Assembly (NCBI GenBank): GCA_948567375.1 | Contig: OX419758.1 | Span: 30,385,001-30,449,000 of the forward strand | From: Lunularia cruciata | Lineage: Eukaryota > Streptophyta > Marchantiopsida > Lunulariales > Lunulariaceae | DNA length: 64,000 nucleotides | Direction: 5' to 3' | Shown here: positions 50,582 through 60,714 of the stretch, piece by piece | Layout: each line of letters starts with the position of its first letter | Numbering within the stretch: the stretch's first letter is position 1 | The notes under the pieces: generated by a model | What the model was told of the DNA's origin: nothing | Seen by the model: the letters and a program-made list of their open reading frames with translations, nothing else | Database searches by the model: none | Program-made: the position numbers and the translations under genes

Positions 50582-50767
50582 TGTGAGCCGGCCTGTCTCT
50601 CACTCAGGATGAACCTCTAATGGCTATTATGGTAGCGCACCATGGACTAAGTAGGCAAGGAACCCCAACTCTATCATACTCCTCCAAGGCTAACACTCCA
50701 AGACTCAAGACATTGCTCACTAGAGAATTCAATGAGAGAGATAGTTGCAAATGAAAGGATGATGAGT
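50582..50767 (-). repeat. Gypsy-B 3' LTR, distal part
   Basis: It starts TGTGAGCCGGCC on the plus strand and matches 4001-4185. The LTR continues at 60715 on the other side of the inserted DNMT-type element. The last four bases, GAGT, are the duplicated target. Confidence 0.92.
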
Positions 50768-51322
50768 TGTCGTGCGTATATACATCGCTACACAACATAC
50801 ATCGCTGTCAACATCATACACTATAAAAGCACAACTCACACATAAGTCATACATAGACTCTAAAGTGCCACAATAATCAGATTGCTTAACATTCTCAACT
50901 CAACTCAACTCAGATCAGTACTTGATCTGTCACTCTATAAACTGCCAACAACTGGGCACTGATTACAGTCAAGCCACACCCACTCAAGCATAGAGAATCC
51001 AGGTGACGCTCGCCGGCCTCTGTCCACCATAGCCAGGAACTCGAAGGCTCAACATCAGAGAAGTGAGCTCTCTGGAGCTCACTTCGAAACTATACCCCCT
51101 GGACTCGAGCTAGCCCTGAAACCCTAACGGTCCCGTTGACGGCACACTCGACGGTGCAAACGGTGCAAAGTGACGGTGGGCCCCACCGTGAAGTCAGTAC
51201 CCTGAACACGAAATCTAACCGTCGGAAAGTAGTCCCTGAGAAACAGCTAGAATAACTCTAACTACCATCACTGGAACTCCAGTGTCCGAGCATCTAGATG
51301 CGGAACTACAAATGGCGTGACA
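50768..51322 (-). repeat. 3' LTR of copy 2 (body plus R1 block)
   Basis: In coding sense it begins TGTCACGCCATTTG at 51322, runs through a 450-bp body and ends in the 102-bp R1 block (GCACGACA at 50768). The body is shared with the 5' end (60264-60714); R1 is not found there. It contains two perfect hairpins (51060-51085 and 51173-51189). Confidence 0.85.
51060..51085. repeat. Perfect 11-bp inverted repeat in the LTR
   Basis: GAAGTGAGCTC, loop TCTG, GAGCTCACTTC. The same hairpin is at 60452-60477 and, slightly altered, in copy 1 near 19097-19122. Conservation in a diverged copy suggests a functional or structural role. Confidence 0.75.
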
Positions 51323-51324
51323 GC

Positions 51325-51430
51325 TGTCGTGCGTATATACATCGCTACACAACATACATCGCTGTCAACATCATACACTATAAAAGCACAACTCACACAT
51401 AAGTCATACATAGACTCTAAAGTGCCACAA
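51325..51430 (-). repeat. R1-prime block of copy 2
   Basis: A 106-bp near-identical copy of the R1 block at 50768-50870, placed between the polypurine tract and the LTR body. In coding sense it starts TTGTGGCACTTTAG. The junction with the LTR body reads GACAGCTGTC, a palindrome resembling a CA-NN-TG LTR-LTR junction. Confidence 0.85.
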
Positions 51431-51441
51431 TCGCCCCCCTA
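51431..51441 (-). promoter_or_regulatory. Polypurine tract of copy 2
   Basis: In coding sense TAGGGGGGCGA, directly followed by TTGTGGCACT. By the usual rule the LTR should begin there (51430), not at 51322. Confidence 0.7.
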
Positions 51442-51601
51442 GCTGGCGGTTAGGTCCCTCTAACTCCAGATAGCCATCTACTCTAAGTATATGGTATACC
51501 CTCTAATGGGCAAAGATCAGGAGGCCGGGTGCTATGGAGCCCCATCGTTAGTCGCCTGTCTGCAATCTATACCATATAAAGAATGAACTAGCTATAGGTC
51601 A

Positions 51602-51739
51602 AGTACATCTAGGACATAACCACTGTCCCTGAGGAACCACCGTGAGGGGAGGAGTCATACATGCCATATGCCATCCTCTCGAACAGCTATCACACACTAA
51701 CATAGTAGCAGCTCCACCAGAAGAGCCACATAACATACA
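51602..51739 (-). other. PHD finger at the C-terminus of the polyprotein
   Basis: CMLC, CDSC, GWHMAC and CPRC give the full C4-H-C3 pattern with normal spacing, and the Trp two residues before the last CxxC ('GQWLCPRC') is typical. PHD fingers read histone H3 tails. This one follows the integrase C-terminal domain, the position where chromoviruses carry a chromodomain. Residues for methyl-lysine binding cannot be settled by eye. Confidence 0.9.
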
Positions 51740-53977
51740 CCTCAAGCCTGCACGTACAAGTGCCAAGCTTGGGTCCATAGTACCATCAATGTTTGGAAGG
51801 TGGCATGGCGCACAATTGCGCACATGATCCTTCCAAACAACACCATCACGTCCTTCTAACACAAGGACTCCAGATGGCAAAACCTCGCGCACTCTCAAGA
51901 TAGTGCGGCCTGTAGAAACATCAAGTGTCGTCGGTGCTGTCTGCTGTAGATATACATAGTCGCCTGGATGAAATCGACGGATCGAGGGTCTATAACCTCC
52001 TCCTCGAATGGTAGCATAGCGTAAAGTATCTCTATGCTGAGCAATCGCCAAGTTCTCGAAGGCCATCGGCATCACTCTCTGAAAGATCTCTGCCCGCTGA
52101 GAACATGCGCTCATCCATACATCAGGGTCATCCAAGTCCAAAACTACAGTAGCATCTCGACGAATGGCTGCAGGTAAATCTGGATCTCGTCCATAGAGTA
52201 GAAAGTATGGAGAGAAGGATGCTAAGGAGGCTTGCCGGCTGAACCGATAGCCCATGGCCAACCAAGGTAACTGGAGATCCCAATCTCCCAAGTGGCCTCT
52301 CTGCAAACCATACTTTCGCAATCCTCTCTTCACCGTCTGAACCACTCTCTCTGCTAAGCCATCTGCCTCAGGGTGATCTCGGGATGTAGTATGATGATCA
52401 ATCAAAGCCTTGTCACACAAGACCTGAAACTCTCCCAAGAACTCTGTACCCTGATCAGTCAAAACCTCAGCTGGTGCACCAAAATGACTAAGAACTCGAT
52501 CCAGGAACGAGTAAGCTGTCCCTTCACTAGACTTGTCAGGAAGTGCCACCAACTCAATCCACTTGGAGAAGTGCTCCACCATCACCAAAACATACCGATG
52601 ATGTCTCACAGTCAGCGGTAAAGGTCCGGCAAAGTCCAAACTCCAACGGTAACCCAATCCCATGATAGGTAATGGGTGTAACTGTGGCGTAGGAGCATTG
52701 AATGATGCTCTAACTCGGTCACAAACCACACATTTGGCAACAAACTGCTGTACCTCGGTCTGCATACCGCGCCACCAATAATGACTCTGGAGTAAGCTAT
52801 ATGTACGCTTTACTCCAAAATGTCCTAGCTCCTCATGAGCATGACGGACCAACTGTGGTCTCTGTGATGGAAGTGGTACTACTCGCACTCTACCATCCTC
52901 CCATACACGCAAAAGGTGTCTACCCTCCAATCTGAACCGTCTGGCCCGCTGAAGAACACGGTCTCTCTCCTTGGCCCCAACTGTGCCACCCACAACACCA
53001 GTGCGAAGATAGTCCATCACTAAGACATCATCATGAATGTCTCGCTGAACTGTACCAATATCTTCACTCTCTGGATCTGTGACCTCAATAACTCCTCCTG
53101 TATGCGCTGAGAGAGATACCACCAAAGTCTCTGCAAATATACACAGAAAGGCCGATGCATGCCAACCTGGCACCATCTCCTCATCTGTCTCACCATGCCA
53201 ACGTGCTCCGGTCTGATCCTGCTGGCTGGGACATGGGTTTCTACTCAACCCATCTGCATCACGGTTCACCACTCCAGGTCTGTGAACAACCGTGAAATCA
53301 TACTCCTGTAAAATCAGAGCCCATCGTGCAAGCTTCCCTGAAAGCTTGTCGGACTCCATCAACCACTTCAGCGGCTGATGATCAGTGATGAGAGTGAAGG
53401 GGTTACCAAATAGGTAACATCGGAAATGTGCTACTGCCCAAACTGCTGCCAAGCACTCTCCCTCATATGAACTATACTTCGCCTCCGCTGAATTGTTGGA
53501 GCGACTAGCATAGGCCACCACAAACTCCTTCTCCTCATCATCATGCTGGGTGAGCACCGCTCCAAGCCCCAACATACTCCAATTAGTGTGAACCTGAAAT
53601 GGTCGTCCCCTGATCGGTCTCCTCAAAATAGGAGCAGATGTCAACCTCTCCTTGAGCTCTACAAAAGCTCTCTCCTGCTCATCTCCCCAACACCACTCCT
53701 GTGTAAGCTTGGTCAGCTTCGTCAAGGCCTTGGCAATGGCACTAAATCCTCTAACATAGCGGCGATAGAAGTTTGCCAACCCAAGGAATGCTCGCACTCT
53801 GCTCACATCCGTAGGCCGAGGAATACGTGCAATAGCCTCCACCTTGGTCTGCTGAACACCAAGTCCTCCGGGGTAGATAGTGTGACCCAAATACTCAACC
53901 TGCTCATGGAAGAACCTACACTTCCCAGGATGTAATTTGAGTCCATGAGATCTCAACCTCTCAAACACCTCCAACAA

Positions 53978-53980
53978 CTA
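53978..53980 (-). other. Private in-frame TAG in RT region
   Basis: 'EEHER-stop-LLEVFERL' where copy 1 has Gln (CAG). It is a C-to-T change at a CHG site on the coding strand. Confidence 0.9.
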
Positions 53981-54706
53981 TCTCTCATGCTCCTCCACAG
54001 TAGTGCTATACACCAAAATGTCATCAATATAGCACCGAGCAAAATCCAGTCCAGCTAGGATCCTATCCATGACCCTCTGGAACTCAGCAGGAGCATTCTT
54101 CAACCCAAATGGTAAGAACCTCCACTGATATAACACATCCTTGCCGTGAGGATCAATAGCCCAAAATGCTGTCTTGGACTTATCCTCCTCCCTGATCGGC
54201 AACTGATGATATCCCGCTCGAAGATCCAAAGTACTGAAGACCTTTGCATGCCCAATCGCATCAAAAATCTCCTCCGGTGTAGGCATGGCATACCGATCAG
54301 CCCTGGTCTGTCGGTTGATAGGACGGTAATCTCCACACATCCGCCTATCTGTATAGTTGCCATGCATATCCTTCTTGGCTGGCATCACTGTCGCTGATGC
54401 ATACTCTCCATGTGAAATCTCCACCAAACCAGCCTCAAAAAGGTCACTACTCCGGCTCTGAATCAATGTCCTCTCCATCTCACTATATCGATAAGGACGT
54501 CGGAAAACAAGTGTGTCGCTAGTCAGCTCAATCCGTATACCAGGTCCCTTCAGAGCACCCAAATCCTTCATACTAAAGGCAAAACAACTCGTGTGACTCC
54601 TCAAGAACCTCCAAACCCTCCGTCTTTCCTCTCCAGTAAGCTTGGGTCCAAGATCTGGCTCCCAAGTATCCTCTGTAACTGTAGTAGGAGTGGAAGACGT
54701 ACTGAC

Positions 54707-54715
54707 TGGCTGCTA
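54707..54715 (-). promoter_or_regulatory. Candidate readthrough site UAG-CAG-CCA
   Basis: A stop codon separates the methyltransferase linker ('TIAPKGPV') from the RT part ('PVSTSSTPTTVTED') with no change of frame. The stop is followed by CAG CCA, matching the UAG-CAR-YYA leaky context known from tobacco mosaic virus. Copy 1 has TAG at the same codon (1097-1099), followed by TAG TCA, which differs from CAR-YYA by one C-to-T. If used, gag-protease-methyltransferase would be the main product and RT-integrase the minor one. Confidence 0.55.
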
Positions 54716-55041
54716 TACTGGGCCCTTGGGAGCAATGGTGTCATGCTCCCGACCACTAGAGATCCCAACCTCTGTGTGAAAAACTCCCTCCACTCTGGCT
54801 GCAAGCTCCATACGTCCTCTGGCTGCATCCCATGTGGACCAAGGGTGTAATCCAAGTAGCCCACGCTCACCTGGATGGACTCCAAGTAGACCACTCTCCC
54901 TAGTAGCTACTGGATGTGTCCCAAGAATACCATGTCCACTCGGTCCATCGCCCCCAGCATGTGCCTGAATCGTCTCGATAGGCACAGGGCTCACAAGTGT
55001 CCGAGTGGTGATGCCTATCAAGCGCATCCTACGCTGCTCTG

Positions 55042-55990
55042 CCAAACCAAGGCTCACAATCCAGGTCAAACAGTTCAGGTCCATAGCCTGACCTAACACC
55101 TGACGCCTGGATGCCTCTGACACTGCTGGAACAGCGGTAATACCGGTGCGAAAACCCATCACCCGCTCTCTCTCATCAGCATTGGGCTCCACCAACTGCT
55201 GTAACTGTGAGTCCCAAACAAGTCCAGGTCCTCCCTCTCGAAAAGCATGAGAGCTTGGGAAACTCATGAGTGTGGGAAATGCAGCTCTAGGCTGTCCAAC
55301 TAGGTTCACCACTGCCATGGGTGACCTATCAGCCACTACCACTGTCTGAGACTGACGCCCAACATCCAAGATATCATCAACAAGAATGTGGTCCAGTCGC
55401 TGAATCCCATCATAAGCACGCTGTAGAACCTCTCTGGGTAAGAGGTTTGTCCACCAAAGACGAAGACGATGAGCCCGTGATCCCACTCTCGCTGCATCTA
55501 ACAATACAGCAGGTCCCATCCATGAATGGACCTGATGTGTACTCGCCACCACTCTAGTGCGAGAATCACCCATCAATGGAACGTTCTCCAAAAGGTAAGC
55601 TGGAGAAACAGACTGATGAACCTGGAGATGTCGTAGTATCCGTAACATCTCCCAAAACACACCAGAACGAGGATCCTGAAGACCCAAACCGCGGCCCGCA
55701 CGTGTATGTCCCTGACATGGCCATCCAGAAATCACCAAGTGAACAGGCCCATGTCTCTCTAGGTCATGCGCCCCCAGTAAGGAAATGTCTCATGGTAAGG
55801 CCTTTTGGTAACCTCTGACTGCTGACATCGATAATAACTCCGGATACCGATAGGCCAAGTGTGCCACATGATGTAGAGAGACTCGCCTAGCAGTCTCATC
55901 TCTCTCTACATACAAGTACCTCTGTACTCGGATACCCGCCTGTAATACCGCAGCTAGTCCGGTGCTGATCCCACCAAACAACTCCAATAG
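55042..55990 (-). other. DNMT3-like cytosine-5 DNA methyltransferase domain
   Basis: About 316 residues between protease and RT. Motif I is 'LLELFGGISTGLAAVLQAG' (AdoMet binding; compare the DNMT3 form DGISTG). Motif IV is 'VISGWPCQGHTRAG', with the catalytic Cys at 55715-55717. Motif VI is 'LLENVPLMGD' (the ENV Glu at 55586-55588). Motif VIII is 'VGSRAHRLRLWW' (compare SAAHRARYFW in DNMT3). A DNMT3-type end follows: 'GLVWDSQLQQLVEPNADERE', then 'RVMGFRTGI' and motif X 'RRQVLGQAMDLNCLTWI'. Motif order I to X is unrearranged, unlike plant DRM enzymes. An in-frame TGA at 55790 lies between motifs II and IV. PCQ rather than PCN in motif IV is DNMT1/bacterial-like. The domain methylates cytosine in DNA if active. 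Confidence 0.9.
55790..55792 (-). other. Private in-frame TGA inside the methyltransferase
   Basis: 'GYQKALP-stop-DISLLGAHDLERHG': the frame continues unbroken on both sides. A CGA to TGA change at a CpG is the simplest origin. No second copy covers this site, so this is inferred. Confidence 0.75.
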
Positions 55991-58798
55991 GCATATCCCC
56001 TCTACTGGATACTGCCAAGCAATGAGTGTGGTATCCAGAGGTGTCAAAGCAATCGCCTCTGGAGGCTCATCCTCACACTCATCCCCTGATGGTACGAAGG
56101 CTCCACTCCAAGCCTGCTGCACCAACTGATCTGCATGCTGCTGCAATGCCTCCTCTGAACTCCACAATGGAACATCCAAGGTGGATGGAACAATCCCACT
56201 CGTACTCCATAGCCAAGTGATCTCCTCTGGTATTGGAGTATCCTCTGCATGGGCGTTCCCCTCCAACAAGTCACCAGGCCAAGTAACTGCACCGCTGAAA
56301 GCCAAAACTGATGCTGCCATGGTCCCGGACTGTAGTGAGCCAAGACTGCCACTACTGAAGCGTACTGGTAGGCGACATACCCGTCCCTCACCAGACTGCC
56401 AACCAGGTCTATAAGAGGCTGTCTCCTCCCAATAGTCAATACTGAAACCCATAGGGTATAACACTGCTCCCCCAACTAGCACATCATAGGACTCAGCTAT
56501 TGTCGCAATAGCCTGAGCTCTCACCACCGAGCTATCAGTCGGATGACCAGGCTGAACTTGGACAACAAGCTCTCCACGTGTGATGTACTGTGTCGAACCA
56601 CCACCAAGAGATGTCTGGATCTGAAATGGACACCTCTCCACATCGGTCTTCCGTAACTCCAGACCAACAACTGCAGCCTTCCCCAACATAAGGGGCTGCG
56701 CACCAGAGTCTAACAAGACTCTCTGTGGTGTATAGACCTTCCCTGAAGGTCCCACCAAACGAAAAATCCCCCTCTGGTTATCCAATAGGACAACACCAGG
56801 TGTAAACCGCGCTCTCTCAAAGGCCGGTCTAGCTGGCAACTCCTCCAGTCTAGCCGCTGCTGCCTGCCATAAACCACTGGTCGCTGAACGGATCCCATGC
56901 TCCTCAAACAAGTCAGCTCCACTACCAACCACCTCTGCTCTAGTAGTAGGAACTGCACCATCCCTACTCTCACACAACGTGGCAGCCAACCGGAACACTG
57001 GGGCTGGGTCCACTCCCAATGTAAACATGTCACTGGCTGAAAATAAAGGATGCCGCATAATCAGCTGAGCCGCCCCCAACATCATGCTAGACTCAGTCTG
57101 TGTAGTAGCAAGTGGCTGACTAGCAGGTACTCCATCAAGTACTCCATCACCACCTACCACACCTGCATTGGGACGTCTAGGAACCATGGATGTCGTCTGC
57201 AATGCCTCAGATAACGTGAAAGATTGGGGAAGTCTGACCTGTCTCCCAACCTCTCCTCTCTGTGGGTCCAACTCCACTGATGCTCCTCTAGGCTCTGGAG
57301 CACGTACTGCACTCCTAGTCACTGCTGCAGATGCATCCACCTGTGCTGCTCCGCACATGAAGTCCAAAGCATCTCTATCACCAGCATATGAGGTGGAAGC
57401 CTCAGCACCCGAATCTGATCTCCTATGAGCAATAGCCATACTAGCCAATCTCTGCTCCAACTGCTCAATCCGAGTAGCCATAGTTGTGTCAGAAGTAAGG
57501 GCAGGTACTGCACCCCTACTAGGTGTAGATCCTCTACCACCACCTCTACCACCTCGTCCTCCATGAACTGGAGCTCCTCTACTACCTGCCATAGCAGCCC
57601 TACCACTCCGTAACTCCGGGTGTAGGTCAAAACACCGGTCACTAGTATGACCAAATCTATGGCAGTGCTCACACTGCCTCTGTGCTGGCTGTGATGCACC
57701 AGAGGTATCAGGTCTGCTGCCCTGAGTACACTCTCTCCTATGGTGAGGTCCACCACAAGTCCAACAAGCAACACCACCACTCACTGGCTGCTGCTGCCCC
57801 GAAAATGAGGGTAAGGGTCTAACTCCACTAGGCCCTCCACTCGCTCCATAGGATCTGGGCTGTCCACCCTGTCCTCGAAAACCAACTGGGCGTGGTGCAC
57901 TCTGCTGCACTCTAGAAGAAGTCACAACCGTGGATGAGGTCTCTCTACCAAATCCAGATGTCACCACTCTCTCCTCCACCATGTTGAGCTCAATACGCTC
58001 AGCCAAACCAAAGACTACTGCCAAAGTGGGCGAAGTAGCCTGCAACAACGTAGCATCACGAACTCTACGTCGCAACTCCCTGTCCAGTATCCCATACCAA
58101 AACTGGACTGCCTGGGCCTCAGTAACTCCCTGAGTGAAACTGATCAGCCGCCTCATGCGAGTGTATGCCTCGCATAGGCTCTCTCCAGCCTTCCGCTGGA
58201 ACTCCTGCAAGCTCCTCAGCTTGTCAGTCCGCACTCCCTGGTAGTTCTGCCTCAAACGTAGGAAGAACTCAACCATGGGGTTAAACCCCGGTACCACACC
58301 ACTTCCTGCAGCGGTACCTCCACTCGTAGTAGCACTATCTCCAGCTAGTGCACCTCCACTAGCTCCACCAACACTACTCGAGCTAGAACTCGTAGGTACA
58401 GCCGACCTACTCCTGGCCACCGAACCTGAAGTGATGGAGACATAGTGTGGAGACCAATACTGTCTCCATAACTCAATCTCCTCCAAATGAGCTCTCCTGA
58501 ACTCATGGTAGTCGTCCATCGGTGGACCCTCCAAGTGCTGAAACAACCCCTTCCATGCCATGAAGGGTGTGAACAAAGTCGGGTTCCGCATCTGCTGTAG
58601 ATCACACCAACTATCGAACTCCTGGATGAAGTCATCCAACTCAATGGTACCCACTGTACCAGAGTAACGCCTAGGGCCTTTGGAGGCCCCATAAATCTTG
58701 TCCATGTCCCACAACAACGGTGCGGACACACCAAGTGCACTCTCAACTGAATCAGCTCCTATGTCGAACTCCAACTCAGAGTCAATCTCCTCCCTCAT

Positions 58799-60263
58799 TG
58801 GGACCTGAGATACAGGCTGATACCGAGCACCACTCCGAGTAAACCCACTGCGTACTGCAGGGCTAACTCCTCTGGAATCTCCAAAGAACTCCGTCGTGAC
58901 AAAGTAACCACACCAACAAACCCGAACCACCAACTGCAACAGCAAGTCGCAACCGCAAGTGCCCCACCAAGTGCCAACACCACCGCGTGCCAACACCAAC
59001 TAAAACACCACCCACTAATGTAACTCTAACCGAGATAACTACACTAGGGGAAGGGCAACCTGTAACTTGCCATCATAACACGCACTCTCACGGTCTGCAG
59101 GTCATCACTTCCTGCCTCACCGGAGAGAAACAAAGGTAGTCTGACTGGTCATCACTCCAGCCTCACCACCGAGAGCACACCAGAGCACCAACGCTCAAAA
59201 GTCAAGGCACCTCACACAAACGTGGTGCACAAACAGGAAGCAGAGAATGGAGGGGATCCAATCACAAGAAATCTAAACGAAAACCCTCCATCTCATAACA
59301 CAACACGGGACTGACTCTGCCACCATTTGGCATTTGACATAAGAGTAGTTCGTATCTAAGTCCTAAGCTACCAGGATCACCAAGAATGGGATCAAACTGC
59401 CTCTCCTAGCCAAAGCTACATGTGTATAGATAACAGTGGCACAATCACTATGACAACAAGTGAGGGTGGACCAGTTGGCTAGGGCACCAGTCTAGGAACA
59501 AGAGATCTAGGGGTCAAACCCTGTTGCGCACAATCTAGCAAGAAAGGCAGATTTTGCCAACCAATGACCAAGATCTACACTAAACTAGCTAGCCTCACGC
59601 CAGCAAGCTGGCTTGCTGGCCCTTCTGGCCCTTCTAGGCCTTCGTAGCCTCTCATAGCCCACAGCCCTATGCCTCTAAACGCCGAAATTCAGCCAAATGA
59701 GGCCTTTCTTGTTGCCACTTCGAACCTCCTCCAAAATTGGCGAAACTTCTCCAAATCTGCGAAACTCCTCCAAACTAGCGAAAGTTCTCCAAATCTGGCC
59801 AAACAGCGAAATTCCTCCAATTTTGGCCCAAAATCTGACGTAAATCTGACGTAAAATCTGACGTAAACCCTAAAGATGGATGTCCGCCAAATCCCCCGCT
59901 AACTTTCCACTCGAGCCAAATTGACAAAACGGGTTTTTCCAAATCACAATTTCATGAGAAGAGCTTTCCAACTCCACCTTCAATTTCACTTTCTGAGCCC
60001 AACTCGCAGCAAATTGGTCCTGCCTTCACCTCCTGAGCTCAAAATCACAACACTGCTCGAAAATTGCTCCTTCTTTGCTCGAAATTTGGCCAGCGCTTCC
60101 GCACACCGTCCGCCTAACTGCCAAATTTGCATCAACTACACGAGCTTCTGCACACTAGGGAAACACAGAACCTGAATCGAGCTACCACGATCCACCGAGC
60201 TTGGAGATACCACCAACACTCAACGTTCCTGCACCCGATTTCCCCCTGACTTCACTTCTCTGA
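58799..60263 (-). other. 5' leader of copy 2
   Basis: The region between the LTR body and the gag ATG. It contains 68 open codons upstream of the ATG without a conserved start (58798-58999), a primer-site candidate at 59304-59325, and 930 bp (59326-60263) with no repeat elsewhere in the element. Several 'ctccaaa..tgcgaaa' short repeats lie at 59720-59830, and 'aatctgacgta' is repeated three times near 59828-59860. Confidence 0.6.
59304..59325 (-). promoter_or_regulatory. Candidate primer binding site of copy 2
   Basis: In coding sense TGGTGGCAGAGTCAGTCC. It matches the initiator-Met-type site TGGTATCAGAGCCAGG at 12 of 16 positions. It stands 930 bp inside the repeated LTR body instead of next to it. 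A weaker alternative is 'acatcagagaag' at the very edge of the LTR body (60263). Confidence 0.4.
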
Positions 60264-60714
60264 TGTAATCAGATTGCTTAACATTCTCAACTCAACTCAA
60301 CTCAGATCAGTACTTGATCTGTCACTCTATAAACTGCCAACAACTGGGCACTGATTACAGTCAAGCCACACCCACTCAAGCATAGAGAATCCAGGTGACG
60401 CTCGCCGGCCTCTGTCCACCATAGCCAGGAACTCGAAGGCTCAACATCAGAGAAGTGAGCTCTCTGGAGCTCACTTCGAAACTATACCCCCTGGACTCGA
60501 GCTAGCCCTGAAACCCTAACGGTCCCGTTGACGGCACACTCGACGGTGCAAACGGTGCAAAGTGACGGTGGGCCCCACCGTGAAGTCAGTACCCCGAACA
60601 CAAAATCTAACCGTCGGAAAGTAGTCCCTGAGAAACAGCTAGAATAACTCTAACTACCATCACTGGAACTCCAGTGTCCGAGCATCTAGATGCGGAACTA
60701 CAAATGGCGTGACA
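60264..60714 (-). repeat. 5' LTR of copy 2 (body only)
   Basis: In coding sense it runs from TGTCACGCC (60714) to CTGATTACA (60264). It is nearly identical to 50871-51322, but the R1 block is missing from both its ends. The 4-bp duplication GAGT follows at 60715. Confidence 0.85.

Larger units (their letters stand above)
51599..58798 (-). pseudogene. Gag-protease-DNMT3-like methyltransferase-RT-RNase H-integrase-PHD polyprotein
   Basis: One frame of 2,400 codons with three in-frame stops (TGA 55790, TAG 54713, TAG 53978). The first ATG is at 58798 ('MREEIDSELEF'). Gag: 'IQEFDSWCDLQQMRNPTLF'; zinc knuckles 'CWTCGGPHHRREC' and 'CEHCHRFGHTSDRC'. Protease: 'RVLLDSGAQPLMLG', intact DSG. Methyltransferase: 55042-55990 (separate entry). 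RT: 'MCGDYRPINRQTRADRYAMP', 'FGLKNAPAEFQRVMDRI', 'CYIDDILVYS'. RNase H: 'VHTNWSMLGLGAVL' (first Asp is Asn), 'DHQPLKWLMESDKL'. Integrase: zinc 'HEELGHFG' and 'CVVC', core 'LDFAGPLPL', 'LTDQGTEFLGEF', 'HPEADGLAERVVQ', all three acidic residues present. The PHD finger closes the protein at 51602-51739. The stop at 53978 is CAG in copy 1 and that at 55790 looks like CGA to TGA, so both are recent. The UAG at 54713 is shared with copy 1 and may be functional. Called a pseudogene because of the two private stops. Confidence 0.93.
50768..60714 (-). mobile_element. DNMT-type gypsy element, copy 2 (near-intact, methyltransferase and PHD finger)
   Basis: A 9.9-kb minus-strand Ty3/gypsy element inserted in a gypsy-B LTR. 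GAGT is present on both sides (50764-50767 and 60715-60718), and the unbroken target is visible in the solo LTR at 4001-4692. Plus-strand ends are TGTCGTGCG and GGCGTGACA. One frame codes gag, protease, DNMT3-like methyltransferase, RT, RNase H, integrase and PHD finger. The shared 450-bp LTR body differs at only two sites between its ends (both C/T or G/A), so the insertion is young. The two ends are not simple mirror LTRs (see the LTR entries). Confidence 0.95.

Noticed and set aside
50815-50835. TATAAAAG in the R1 block as the promoter of copy 2
   Set aside because: It faces away from the coding strand (the reverse complement is only weakly TATA-like). It could be an antisense promoter but there is no further support.
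57425-57613. Ser/Thr-rich plus-strand frames opposite the gag region of copy 2
   Set aside because: Antisense reading of Gly/Arg-rich gag codons.
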